Source of the DNA: an uncultured Bacteroidota bacterium | GTDB taxonomy: Bacteria > Bacteroidota > Bacteroidia > Chitinophagales > Chitinophagaceae | NCBI GenBank assembly: GCA_937928385.1 | Contig: CALEZD010000022.1 | Location: forward strand, 1-13,074 | DNA: 13,074 bases | Reading direction: 5' to 3' | Shown here: positions 1-7,425 of the stretch, one piece after another | Numbering within the stretch: position 1 is the stretch's first letter | Layout: the number at the start of each line of letters is the position of its first letter | The notes under the pieces: model-generated | Seen by the model: the letters and a program-made list of their open reading frames with translations, nothing else | Databases searched by the model: none | Told to the model about the DNA's origin: nothing | Position numbers and translations under genes: made by a program

Positions 1-283
1 CACCTGCGTTAGCTTTAACGGCTACAGAAAAGTTTTTGTTAGAACGTACTTTCAGTTCCTGTGCGTCAGACTCAACACCATTGGCGTAGTCATTAACAGT
101 AGTGAAAGGGATGGTTACATCAGCACCTGTAGCACTGTTGTTACCTGTAAAAGTGATTTCGATTGCGTTGCTCAGTACCAGGTTGGTAGTCTGAGAAGCA
201 GAAGAATTCTGGTTAGCCTGGTTTTGAGCGTTAGCTGAGAAACCGATAGTTGCGAAGGCTGCGATTGCGATGATCTTTTTCAT
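1..283 (-). CDS. Small secreted protein, N-terminal part only
   Basis: The reading frame starts at the ATG complementary to 281-283 and stays open for 94 codons to the window edge, so the C-terminus is missing. It begins with a signal peptide (MKKIIAIAAFATIGFSANA, cleavage before QNQ). A Ser/Asn/Gln-rich linker follows, then an alternating hydrophobic/polar stretch (TTNLVLSNAIEITFTGNN, later VTIPFTTVNDYANG and QELKVRSNKNFAVAVKA) that suggests a beta-sandwich. I recall similar short exported proteins in Chitinophagaceae and Sphingobacteria but know no established function. The protein is probably periplasmic or on the cell surface. It has its own promoter and a long G-free leader, which hints at strong expression; that is inference. 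Confidence 0.82.
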   Translation of the reverse strand, partial: MKKIIAIAAFATIGFSANAQNQANQNSSASQTTNLVLSNAIEITFTGNNSATGADVTIPFTTVNDYANGVESDAQELKVRSNKNFSVAVKANAG

Positions 284-356
284 TTTGTTTGTTGTTTTAG
301 TTGTTTTTAGTTTGGTTGATTTGTTGTTTGTGTTTGTTTGTGTCTCAATGACAACA

Positions 357-388
357 CAAAGATGCGACCGCGTTCAAAACATGGGAAA
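357..388 (-). promoter_or_regulatory. Promoter of the secreted-protein gene
   Basis: On the minus strand CATCTTTG (364 to 357) matches the Bacteroidota -7 box TAnnTTTG in five of six fixed positions. TTTC lies 20 nt upstream (388 to 385), close to the -33 box TTTG. Transcription would begin near 353, giving a leader of about 70 nt. Confidence 0.55.
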
Positions 389-651
389 TTTTCGCCTCCT
401 GTTAACGCCCGGTTTGCAAGCGGTTAACCACCAATTAACAAATAAAACGATGATAAATAATTGATAATCATGAGCTTCTGTCATGCTTTGTAGCATCGAT
501 TGCCTTGTATCAGGTATTTTTACGGAGTGCAGTAATAGCCAGGTAATACCCTTATCAAATAACGGTTGCTCAGATAAAAGTGAAAAAAGATAATATTGAC
601 AATAGTTCCATAGGATATATAAACTCAAACACCCAACTGCAAACTCTTGAC

Positions 652-659
652 TATCTTTG
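652..659 (+). promoter_or_regulatory. -7 promoter box of serS
   Basis: TATCTTTG is a perfect match to TAnnTTTG, 18 nt before the serS ATG. No clear TTTG is present at the usual -33 distance. The box contains a TTG that is in frame with serS and should not be mistaken for its start. Confidence 0.6.
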
Positions 660-677
660 CCCCGAAATAATATAATA

Positions 678-1940
678 ATGCTTCCGATACAATTATTCAG
701 GCAAAACAAGGATTTGATAGTCGCGGGACTGGAAAAAAGGAATTATAAGGAATTGGAGCTGGTAGACCGTATCATAGCGCTGGACGAGCAACGCCGCAAT
801 ATCCAGGCAGAAAATGACGGACTGCTGGCTGCTACTAATGCCGCATCGAAAGAAATAGGTAAACTGATGGCTGCCGGCCATAAAGAGGAAGCAGAAAAGG
901 CCAAATCAGCGGTAGCTCAAAACAAAGAAAAGACCAAAGAACTGGGGGAACAACTGGGTATAATGGAAAGCGAATTGCACGGCCTTTTAGTAAAATTGCC
1001 CAACCTACCCCACAGCAGTGTACCTTTTGGCAAAACACCTGAGGAAAATGAAGTAGTACGCCAGGTAGGCAGCACGCCGGACCTTTCCGCTCAAAAACTA
1101 CCACACTGGGAGCTGACCGAAAAATACAACCTCATAGATTTTGAATTGGGGACGAAAATAACAGGTAGCGGTTTCCCAGTATACATAAATAAAGGAGCCA
1201 GGTTGCAACGTGCGCTCATCAGCCTGTTCCTCGACCATAACATTAACGCAGGCTATACAGAATATTACCCACCCTACCTGGTAAACGAGGACAGCGCTTA
1301 TGGCACAGGCCAATTGCCCGATAAAGAGGGACAGATGTACCTGACACAGGATAATTATTACATGATACCTACAGCCGAGGTGCCGCTTACTAACATTCAC
1401 AGGGATACTATCCTCAGCGAGTTGCCGGTAAAAATGACGGCATATTCCCCCTGCTTCCGCCGCGAGGCAGGTTCTTATGGCAAGGATGTACGCGGGCTGA
1501 ACAGGGTACACCAGTTTGACAAAGTAGAAATAGTACAGATAGTGCATCCTGAGAAAAGCTATGATGCACTGGAAGAAATGGTGAGCCATGTAGAAAAACT
1601 ATTGATAGAGCTGGGCCTGCAATACCGTATACTGCGCCTGTGTGGCGGAGATATGGGCTTCACGTCAGCGCTTACTTACGACTTTGAAGTGTACAGCGCA
1701 GCGCAGGAACGCTGGCTGGAGGTAAGCTCTGTTTCCAACTTTGAAACTTTTCAGAGTAACAGGATGAAAATACGCTACAGGGACGAAAACGGTAAAGCAC
1801 AACTGGTGCATACGCTGAATGGCAGCTCATTGGCATTACCGCGCATCATGGCATGTTTGTTAGAGAACAACCAGGCGCCGGATGGTATTAAGCTGCCTGA
1901 AATATTACATACATACTTCGGCAGCCCGGTGATTAATTAA
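678..1940 (+). CDS. serS: Seryl-tRNA synthetase
   Basis: Cytoplasmic class II synthetase that charges tRNA-Ser (and tRNA-Sec where present) with serine using ATP. The 420-residue length is normal. Residues about 1-105 form the N-terminal domain whose Lys/Glu-rich helices (about 25-105) make the coiled coil that grips the tRNA long variable arm. The catalytic domain shows TAEVPLT (232-238, serine pocket), motif 2 starting FRREAGSYG (260-268) and ending NRVHQF (275-280), and motif 3 around LNGSSLALPR (380-389) and LLENNQ (394-399). The start MLPIQLFRQNKD matches family N-termini. A TTG start 21 nt upstream would sit inside the promoter box and is rejected. The DUF4293 gene follows after 40 nt with no terminator between, so read-through is likely. 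Confidence 0.97.
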   Translation: MLPIQLFRQNKDLIVAGLEKRNYKELELVDRIIALDEQRRNIQAENDGLLAATNAASKEIGKLMAAGHKEEAEKAKSAVAQNKEKTKELGEQLGIMESELHGLLVKLPNLPHSSVPFGKTPEENEVVRQVGSTPDLSAQKLPHWELTEKYNLIDFELGTKITGSGFPVYINKGARLQRALISLFLDHNINAGYTEYYPPYLVNEDSAYGTGQLPDKEGQMYLTQDNYYMIPTAEVPLTNIHRDTILSELPVKMTAYSPCFRREAGSYGKDVRGLNRVHQFDKVEIVQIVHPEKSYDALEEMVSHVEKLLIELGLQYRILRLCGGDMGFTSALTYDFEVYSAAQERWLEVSSVSNFETFQSNRMKIRYRDENGKAQLVHTLNGSSLALPRIMACLLENNQAPDGIKLPEILHTYFGSPVIN

Positions 1941-1947
1941 ACAGTGC

Positions 1948-1973
1948 TTTGATATTTTACTTTTTTATTTTTG
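1948..1973 (+). promoter_or_regulatory. Promoter box of the DUF4293 gene
   Basis: TATTTTTG at 1966-1973 matches TAnnTTTG perfectly. A TTTG occurs at 1948-1951, but only 14 nt upstream instead of about 19, so the -33 assignment is weak. Only 7 nt separate the box from the ATG, so the mRNA leader would be a few bases at most. Confidence 0.45.
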
Positions 1974-1980
1974 ACTTATC

Positions 1981-2433
1981 ATGATACAAAGAATACAATC
2001 AGTATGGTTACTTGTGGCGGCACTGCTGAGTGCGTGCTTATTTATGTTGAATATACTCAGCATCAATTATATTGACCCTACAACAGGCGAAGAAATAACC
2101 AAAGGTGTAAAACTGCTGGAGTATAGCTACATGCTGGCTTTGCTGGCCATAATATTGGTGGCATTGCCACTGGTGGCAATATTCATGTTTAAAAACAGGA
2201 AACGCCAGGTGAATATGTCTTTACTGTCTATAGTATTGAATATCGGCTTTATAGCATTCCACCTTACGTTTATAAAAGACCATTACCTCAATACATTAAA
2301 AATACCCGCGCAGAGCACCTCTTATGGTATAGCATCATTTATTCCTGTAGCAGCAATTGTATTTTTGGCGATGGCCATTAGCAATATTCGCAAGGACGAA
2401 AAGCTGGTGCGCTCTGCAGACAGGCTCCGGTAA
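1981..2433 (+). CDS. DUF4293 family integral membrane protein
   Basis: A 150-residue inner-membrane protein with four predicted transmembrane helices at about residues 7-28, 48-69, 80-98 and 115-135. A short loop containing DPTTGEE follows the first helix and a basic segment (KNRKRQ, 71-76) follows the second. The opening MIQRIQSVWLL and the ending IRKDEKLVRSADRLR are hallmarks I associate with DUF4293, a Bacteroidota family of unknown function. It lies 40 nt after serS in the same direction and has its own TAnnTTTG box. Its stop codon directly abuts the stop of the convergent gene, with no terminator between them. The family call is from memory of the motifs; the biochemical role is unknown. 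Confidence 0.85.
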   Translation: MIQRIQSVWLLVAALLSACLFMLNILSINYIDPTTGEEITKGVKLLEYSYMLALLAIILVALPLVAIFMFKNRKRQVNMSLLSIVLNIGFIAFHLTFIKDHYLNTLKIPAQSTSYGIASFIPVAAIVFLAMAISNIRKDEKLVRSADRLR

Positions 2434-3321
2434 TTAATTCAGGTTGACCATTATGCCGGCATGTAAACCAATGTTGCTGTAAGGTACCTGGTAAGTGGGC
2501 ATTACATTGCTCGTCCCCGATACTTCGGCCTCAAATTCGTAGTTGGTTATTCTCTCGTTTTGACTAAATGTATTTAGCGTGCTGATGCCATTTTGATCGT
2601 AAGATGTTAGTTCAGATTGCCTGAAATATAAATTCATAGATAGAAGATAAAGCTCGGCCCACAATGTTACACCTTTCTTAGCCTTGTATTTCATACCTAT
2701 TGAACCCGATACGCCGGGGTTAAACCTCATGTTAAAATCTTCTGTCCAGTTATAGTTAAGGCGATACCATGAGCTGTCCTGTACATTATACCTATCCCTG
2801 GTATAGCCTACCGTTTGTGTCATGCCGGCCTTCACAGGTAAAACAATCCCCCCCCTCGCATAAGCGGTTATCTTGCTTCCGGTATCGCTTTGTATCACCA
2901 GCGATGGAGTGATGAAAATCGGCAAATCTGCCTTTTGAGCCGTTATAATCCATTGCCGCAGTTCCAGTGATTCCAAATATACGGATGACTCCATGTTAGA
3001 CGTAGCCAGCCCCAGGTTGACAGCCATATCCACGCCTATGTTTTTACTGAACATGGCGCCCACAGCTAATACACCCTGTACGCCGGCGGAAAAGGAGTTT
3101 CGTTTTAAATCAAAAGATTGAGTATTTGTGCCCGATATTTGTGTACTGCTGAAGCTGCCATGTATAGGGAAGACACTACTCGTATTGCTGGTTATAGTGC
3201 TTTGTGCAACACCTCCGTGCGCAATAGAATAACCCAGCCCGCCCCTGAAATAAAATTGTTGGGCGTTGGCGAGGGTACTAAATGCGAGGGCAAAAAACGG
3301 TAGAAAGAGTTTGTTCATCAT
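2434..3321 (-). CDS. Outer-membrane beta-barrel protein
   Basis: A 295-residue exported protein. The N-terminus (MMNKLFLPFFALAFSTLANA, then QQFYFRGG) is a signal peptide with cleavage near residue 21. The rest has short alternating hydrophobic strands rich in Gly, Ser, Thr and aromatics, for example FYFRGGLGYSIAHG, GVTLWAELYLLSMNLYFR and the final NIGLHAGIMVNLN. These resemble the small outer-membrane barrels of the porin-like/OMP_b-brl type. Ending in hydrophobic strand residues just before the stop suits Bam-dependent insertion. Two adjacent ATG codons (3321 and 3318) could each start it. It is tandem with the upstream aminopeptidase gene but separated by a terminator, so it is probably transcribed alone. 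No specific ligand or partner can be read from the sequence. Confidence 0.8.
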   Translation of the reverse strand: MMNKLFLPFFALAFSTLANAQQFYFRGGLGYSIAHGGVAQSTITSNTSSVFPIHGSFSSTQISGTNTQSFDLKRNSFSAGVQGVLAVGAMFSKNIGVDMAVNLGLATSNMESSVYLESLELRQWIITAQKADLPIFITPSLVIQSDTGSKITAYARGGIVLPVKAGMTQTVGYTRDRYNVQDSSWYRLNYNWTEDFNMRFNPGVSGSIGMKYKAKKGVTLWAELYLLSMNLYFRQSELTSYDQNGISTLNTFSQNERITNYEFEAEVSGTSNVMPTYQVPYSNIGLHAGIMVNLN

Positions 3322-3337
3322 TCAGCAGTTTGTTATT

Positions 3338-3345
3338 CAAATATA
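3338..3345 (-). promoter_or_regulatory. -7 promoter box of the barrel gene
   Basis: Minus-strand TATATTTG (3345 to 3338) is a perfect TAnnTTTG match, 16 nt before the first ATG. The region where a -33 box should lie is occupied by the terminator hairpin of the upstream aminopeptidase gene; the nearest candidate is TTGA inside the hairpin. Confidence 0.6.
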
Positions 3346-3385
3346 AACTTAAAAGCGTGTTGAATGTTCAACACGCTTTTAAGTT
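3346..3385 (-). terminator. Hairpin terminator after the aminopeptidase gene
   Basis: A perfect inverted repeat with 19-nt arms (3346-3364 and 3367-3385) and a 2-nt centre. The core is AAAAGCGTGTTGAA on one arm and its complement on the other, so the minus-strand RNA ends in a U-rich run. It begins 5 nt after the aminopeptidase stop codon. Confidence 0.85.
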
Positions 3386-3390
3386 CTACG

Positions 3391-4689
3391 TTACTTTTTC
3401 TGCTTTTTCATTACAGCTTCTATTTCTTCTACCGTAATAGGTATGTTCTTAAAGAGGTCTATATGCCCTGTTTTGGTCAGCCATATATTATTTTCTATGC
3501 GGATACCCGTTTGTTCCTCTTCTATATACAGCCCGGGCTCTACGGTGAACAACATGCCCGCATGTACAGGCTCAGTGCGGGTACCCAGGTCGTGTACATC
3601 TACACCCAGGTGGTGCGATATACCATGATATAAGTACTTGCGGTAGGCAGGATTAGCAGGATCCTGGTTTTTGATATCAGCTTTGCTGATAAGCCCCAGC
3701 TTCAGGCATTGCTTTTCTGTTTCTGCACCTACCTTATTAGTATAGTCCACCACAGATATACCAGGTTTCAAAATGCCCTTTGCATAGTTATGCAAGTGGA
3801 GTACAGCATTATATACATCCTTCTGGCGTTTGGTGAACTTACCATTTACCGGTATGGTACGCGTAAGGTCGGCAGCATAGTTGCCATAGTAGGCCCCAAA
3901 ATCCATCAACAACAGTTCGCCGTCTTTACACTCCTGGTTATTCTCTACATAATGTAATACTCGCGCCCTGTCGCCCGATGCGATGATACAATCATAAGCA
4001 TGCCTGGTAGCCCTGTTGCGCAAAAACTCATGTGTTATTTCCGCCTCAATTTCATACTCCATTACACCGGGTTTCACAAATCCCAATACGCGGAGGAATG
4101 CCTTATGCGTTATGTCAATCGCTTTTTTCACCACCTCTATTTCTTCGGCAGTTTTTATACCGCGCAGCTCTTTCATAATGCGCGCAGCGCGCTCATAATT
4201 ATGTAGCGGGTAACGCTGCATAATGCTGTGTACAAAGTTCAAATCTGTGCGCAGGAGCGATGTATCCAGTCTATCGTTTTCATTGCTGTTCAGGTACACA
4301 TTATCGGCATGGTGCATCATCACCTGTAGTGTTGCATCTATGCTGTCCAGCCATTGAATGTTTTCTATACCCGAAATTGCAGTCGCTTCTTCTTTGCGCA
4401 GTTTGTGGCCTTCCCACTTCTCCAGGTGCTCGTTGGGGCGTAGTAACACCAGCACTTCGCGGGCTGATTTGTCAGGATTGTCAGGATACAGGATAACCAT
4501 AGTTTTTTCCTGCACAATACCCGATAGCCACAGTACGTCCGAGTTAGGTTGGTAAGTATATATAGCATCGCCATTAGTAGATAATACAGGATTGCCCGGG
4601 AATATGGCAACCGAGTTTGGTTTCATTTTTTTGATAAAACGCTTCCTGTTTTGTTCGTACAACTTTGACGGTATTGGTAAGTATTTCAT
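3391..4689 (-). CDS. pepP: Xaa-Pro aminopeptidase (M24B)
   Basis: A 432-residue cytoplasmic dinuclear metallopeptidase that removes N-terminal residues preceding proline. The N-terminal creatinase-like domain occupies about residues 1-165 and the pita-bread catalytic domain about 170-425. The metal ligands expected for M24B are all visible: D263 and D274 (LLMDFGAYYG, then YAADLTRT), H359 in HGISHHLGVDVHD, E384 in FTVEPGLYIE, and E399 in GIRIEN. H246 in VLHYVEN matches the substrate-binding histidine of the family. The length is normal for PepP. The start MKYLPIPSKLYEQNR has no signal peptide. I see no consensus promoter in the 146-nt gap upstream, which holds the OmpA-gene terminator. The gene ends 5 nt before its own terminator. 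Confidence 0.93.
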   Translation of the reverse strand: MKYLPIPSKLYEQNRKRFIKKMKPNSVAIFPGNPVLSTNGDAIYTYQPNSDVLWLSGIVQEKTMVILYPDNPDKSAREVLVLLRPNEHLEKWEGHKLRKEEATAISGIENIQWLDSIDATLQVMMHHADNVYLNSNENDRLDTSLLRTDLNFVHSIMQRYPLHNYERAARIMKELRGIKTAEEIEVVKKAIDITHKAFLRVLGFVKPGVMEYEIEAEITHEFLRNRATRHAYDCIIASGDRARVLHYVENNQECKDGELLLMDFGAYYGNYAADLTRTIPVNGKFTKRQKDVYNAVLHLHNYAKGILKPGISVVDYTNKVGAETEKQCLKLGLISKADIKNQDPANPAYRKYLYHGISHHLGVDVHDLGTRTEPVHAGMLFTVEPGLYIEEEQTGIRIENNIWLTKTGHIDLFKNIPITVEEIEAVMKKQKK

Positions 4690-4779
4690 ATTGCTAATGA
4701 TGTTTTTATTATGGTGTGTGAAGTTAGGAATAAATCAACAGAACAGTGGGCTGAGGCGGTTATCAAAATAGTTAAAAAG

Positions 4780-4812
4780 TAAAAGCCCCGTGCAATACGC
4801 ACGGGGCTTTTA
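4780..4812 (-). terminator. Terminator of the OmpA/TSP3 gene
   Basis: A 14-bp perfect stem (4780-4793 with 4799-4812), core AAAAGCCCCGTGC, with a 5-nt loop AATAC. It lies 23 nt after the OmpA gene stop on the minus strand. The flanking A and T runs give a U-tract in either direction. Confidence 0.88.
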
Positions 4813-4835
4813 ATATCGGTATTAGTATTAAAGTA

Positions 4836-7127
4836 CTATTTCAGTTTCAGATCCATCACCACGCGGCGGTTCTTGGCACGTCCTGCAGCAGTTTTGTTGC
4901 TGGCAACAGGATTAGCTTCACCATAACCGTTTGATGTAAGCCTGCCTGCATCCACACCTTTGCTGATGAAGTAATCCCTTACCGCATTAGCACGCTGCTT
5001 AGACAATTCCAGGTTTCTTGCATCATCACCGGTATTGTCTGTATAACCATCTATGGTCATGTTGTAGTCTTTATACTCATTCAGTATAGTTACTACTTCA
5101 TCCAGCAGTTTGTAAGATACTTTCTTAACTGTAGCCTTACCCAGGTCGAACTGGATAGCTGTAGCTGCGAAAGCAAGGCGCTTCTTCACTTCCACGCTTA
5201 CCTCGGGGCAACCATAGTTGGTAGCAGTACCGGGCACTGTAGGACACTTATCCAGGTTGTCAGCTATACCATCGTTGTCCGTATCGGGGCAACCTTCGTT
5301 AGCTATTGGTCCTGCTGCGTTGGGGCATTTGTCTTCGTTGTCAGATATGCCATCATTATCCGTATCAGGGCAGCCTTTGTATTGTGCCAGGCCAGGTACA
5401 TCAGGACAAGTATCATCCAGGTCAGCTACGCCATCGTTATCGCGGTCAGGGCAGCCTTGCAAGCCGGGAGCGCCTGCCTCTGTCGGGCAACGGTCTTCGG
5501 CATCAGCTACACCATCCAGGTCGGTATCAGGGCAACCCTCTGCTGTTTTAGAACCTGCTACGTCAGGGCACTTATCATCTTTATCCAGTATACCGTCACC
5601 ATCTTTATCGGGGTTAGGGCATCCAAGTTCTTCCCAAACGCCTTTCTCGTTTTTACACTTGTCTTTTTTGTTAGACACTCCGTCACCATCGCTGTCTTTA
5701 GGCTTCTTGTTGTTGATAGGAATAGAAGCGCCCAGGTAGAAGTTGGCACCGTAGCCATTACCCAGTATACCTGTCAGGTCGTCGCTACCCAGGAAGAACC
5801 CGCCTACACGCAGGCCCAAACCATATTTCAGGCTCTTGGTCAGGAAGTCGTAAGTCAATGGTATGCCGGCACTGAATACGCGCGTATCCCAACGGGGAGT
5901 AACAGTCAGTTGATTGTAGAATGATGTACCGAAGTTTTCGCGGTTAGCCATGTTGCTCATGAACATTGCATTCACATACAGGCCTTTCACCGCATGGAAA
6001 TCTACACCGAGAATAAACGTAGTAGGCAGGTACACTTTAGATACAGAAGTACCTGTGCCTGAGTCAACAGCCAGGTTGTGGTTAGATGTATAACGCACAA
6101 GCTTGTCGTAGCTGGTGAAGCTGTCAGCCAGTTCGCTTCCTTTCATTGTAGCCGATTGGCCTGTTTTGTTCCTTATGTTGGCTGTAAAGTTGCTGCCCTT
6201 GTATTTAATAGAGCCGAAGTCAACTACTGATGCAGATACACGCAGTTTGTATTTGTTTTTGCTGCGGTCAGATATCCCGGTTTTACCGTCCATATCGTAC
6301 TTATACTTTTCGTTGTTTGGCCTCCACTCATACACAAAGCCCAGGTCGCCACCTATGCCGTTGCCGCCACCGCCTAAGAAGTCGCCGGGGCTGCTGCCGA
6401 ATCCGTCATTACCGGCAATATTACTGCCAAAGCTCAGGTCGGTATTAGATATAATCAGCGAGTCGCTTAAAGGATATGCAGTAGCATTGATGCCGGAGCT
6501 AACGGTACTGATGTATGCAGCACCCATCAGGTAACGCAGTGTTAAACCACCTTTTACAAAGTGCTTGCCGCCATCGTATATCACGCCGGCATAGCTCAGG
6601 CCTATCTCACTCCATCCATGTGTAGTGTAGTTAAACTCATCTGTGTTTATTGATACTGGCGTATTGCTGGTAAAATCAACTTTGTATGTAGAGTCGGTAA
6701 CAAAACGGTACAGGTCCTGGTTGAAGTTGTGAAACTGGTTCATAGCACGCACACGGGTACTAATGGCGAAGCTATGCTTGGAATTGATGCTCACCATCAC
6801 ACCAGGCCCGCGCAGCTCAAAGTACGGCGCCAACAGGCTGAACTCGCTTTGGTTTTGGAAAGTAAGGGCAGAGTTAACGCCATCGTCTCCGATGTTGGTC
6901 AGGCCGCTTACGCCTCCGTTAATTTGTGCCAGGTTGTTATTCACGCCCAGGTTCAGCGAAAACAGGTCAATCGTAAATTTATGACGGCTATCTGCAATGT
7001 TTGCCGGATTCAGGTACATGCCGTTAGTACCGCTCCAGTTGCTGGTGGCTATGCCAATATAACGTTGCGCTTGTGCAAGCACGGGCAACATCATCGCCAG
7101 CAGAGTAATTAGTCTAATTTTTCTCAT
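4836..7127 (-). CDS. OmpA-family protein with TSP3 repeats
   Basis: A 763-residue envelope protein. Residues 1-20 (MRKIRLITLLAMMLPVLAQA) are a signal peptide. Residues about 21-475 look like a large outer-membrane barrel or DUF5723-like domain (YLNPANIADSRHKF near the start, a Gly-rich loop later). Residues 478-641 hold six thrombospondin type 3 repeats with D-x-D-x-D-G calcium-binding loops and paired cysteines. Residues about 652-763 are an OmpA-like peptidoglycan-binding domain. In it D697 (GYTDNTG) and R712 (SKQRANAV) have the 15-residue spacing of the diaminopimelate ligands, and NRRV (753-756) closes the domain. The likely role is to tether outer membrane to peptidoglycan. An in-frame ATG 168 nt upstream (7295) is rejected: it would bury the signal peptide and sit at the predicted transcription start. 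Confidence 0.93.
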   Translation of the reverse strand: MRKIRLITLLAMMLPVLAQAQRYIGIATSNWSGTNGMYLNPANIADSRHKFTIDLFSLNLGVNNNLAQINGGVSGLTNIGDDGVNSALTFQNQSEFSLLAPYFELRGPGVMVSINSKHSFAISTRVRAMNQFHNFNQDLYRFVTDSTYKVDFTSNTPVSINTDEFNYTTHGWSEIGLSYAGVIYDGGKHFVKGGLTLRYLMGAAYISTVSSGINATAYPLSDSLIISNTDLSFGSNIAGNDGFGSSPGDFLGGGGNGIGGDLGFVYEWRPNNEKYKYDMDGKTGISDRSKNKYKLRVSASVVDFGSIKYKGSNFTANIRNKTGQSATMKGSELADSFTSYDKLVRYTSNHNLAVDSGTGTSVSKVYLPTTFILGVDFHAVKGLYVNAMFMSNMANRENFGTSFYNQLTVTPRWDTRVFSAGIPLTYDFLTKSLKYGLGLRVGGFFLGSDDLTGILGNGYGANFYLGASIPINNKKPKDSDGDGVSNKKDKCKNEKGVWEELGCPNPDKDGDGILDKDDKCPDVAGSKTAEGCPDTDLDGVADAEDRCPTEAGAPGLQGCPDRDNDGVADLDDTCPDVPGLAQYKGCPDTDNDGISDNEDKCPNAAGPIANEGCPDTDNDGIADNLDKCPTVPGTATNYGCPEVSVEVKKRLAFAATAIQFDLGKATVKKVSYKLLDEVVTILNEYKDYNMTIDGYTDNTGDDARNLELSKQRANAVRDYFISKGVDAGRLTSNGYGEANPVASNKTAAGRAKNRRVVMDLKLK
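5205..5696 (-). repeat. Six thrombospondin type 3 repeats within the OmpA gene
   Basis: Six tandem protein repeats occupy residues 478-641. Later units are 27 residues long (81 nt), one earlier unit is 29. Each has an acidic loop of the type DTDNDG, then a K/R/T-C-P or K-C-K, then G-C-P. Twelve cysteines come from six C-n-GCP pairs. In the TSP3 family these loops bind calcium and make a rigid stalk, here between barrel and peptidoglycan-binding domain. Confidence 0.9.
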
Positions 7128-7297
7128 ACGGGTTGATTTTTCTGTTTTTTGATTGTTTTTAAGGGGTACTTTTTGAAATATATATGAGTAAGATTTATAC
7201 TTCTTCCAAAATTCTCCGCAAAGAAATGAAATATTTACGATTAAAGAAAGTGCTTTATATGTTTTGTCTTTTAAGAGATAATTAACATTTTCCATTG

Positions 7298-7305
7298 CAA
7301 AAGTA
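7298..7305 (-). promoter_or_regulatory. -7 promoter box of the OmpA gene
   Basis: Minus-strand TACTTTTG (7305 to 7298) matches TAnnTTTG perfectly. It would give an mRNA leader of about 160 nt before the ATG at 7127. No TTTG stands at the expected -33 position; instead a 6-bp inverted repeat (GTGTAT-10 nt-ATACAC, 7311-7332) lies there. Confidence 0.5.
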
Positions 7306-7370
7306 CTAATGTGTATGCAACTTTGTATACACTAAGCAAGGTATTATTTATACGTGCCGGTACGGACAAC

Positions 7371-7407
7371 AAAAAAAGCCGCCCTGTATATCAGAACGGC
7401 TTTTTTT
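7371..7407 (-). terminator. Terminator of tsf
   Basis: An 11-bp stem, AAAAAAAGCCG (7371-7381) with CGGCTTTTTTT (7397-7407), plus an inner CTG/CAG helix around a TATAT loop. It begins 19 nt after the tsf stop. The seven-residue A and T runs allow termination in both directions. Confidence 0.88.
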
Positions 7408-7425
7408 ATATTGTATATCAAGCGA

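Larger units (their letters stand above)
284..677. other. Divergent intergenic region with two promoters
   Basis: These 394 bases separate the minus-strand secreted-protein gene from serS. They hold a G-free leader (284-343, minus), a promoter for the minus gene (357-388), and a perfect TATCTTTG box for serS (652-659). The middle part (about 390-640) is AT-rich with short inverted repeats such as ATGC-6 nt-GCAT near 483-496. I see no convincing gene or structured RNA there. Confidence 0.7.

Noticed and set aside
270..464. 64-codon plus-strand frame with a hydrophobic N-terminus
   Set aside because: Its Phe/Val/Leu richness is only the complement of the G-free leader on the minus strand.
657..677. 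TTG start that would extend serS by seven codons
   Set aside because: The TTG lies within the TATCTTTG promoter box, and MLPIQLFRQNKD from the ATG at 678 matches SerRS N-termini.
374..709. 111-codon minus-strand frame across the gap before serS
   Set aside because: It overlaps the serS start and both promoters, and lacks a recognisable start context or protein motif.
2453..2462. Perfect palindrome ATGCCGGCAT near the convergent stops
   Set aside because: It is inside the barrel coding region, has no loop and no U-tract, so it is not a credible terminator.
5218..5739. 173-codon plus-strand frame with repeated SGQP/GHLSSLS units
   Set aside because: The repetition is the mirror image of the TSP3 repeats on the other strand.
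7128..7295. 56-residue N-terminal extension of the OmpA protein
   Set aside because: It would place a clear signal peptide in the middle of the chain, and its ATG sits at the predicted transcription start.
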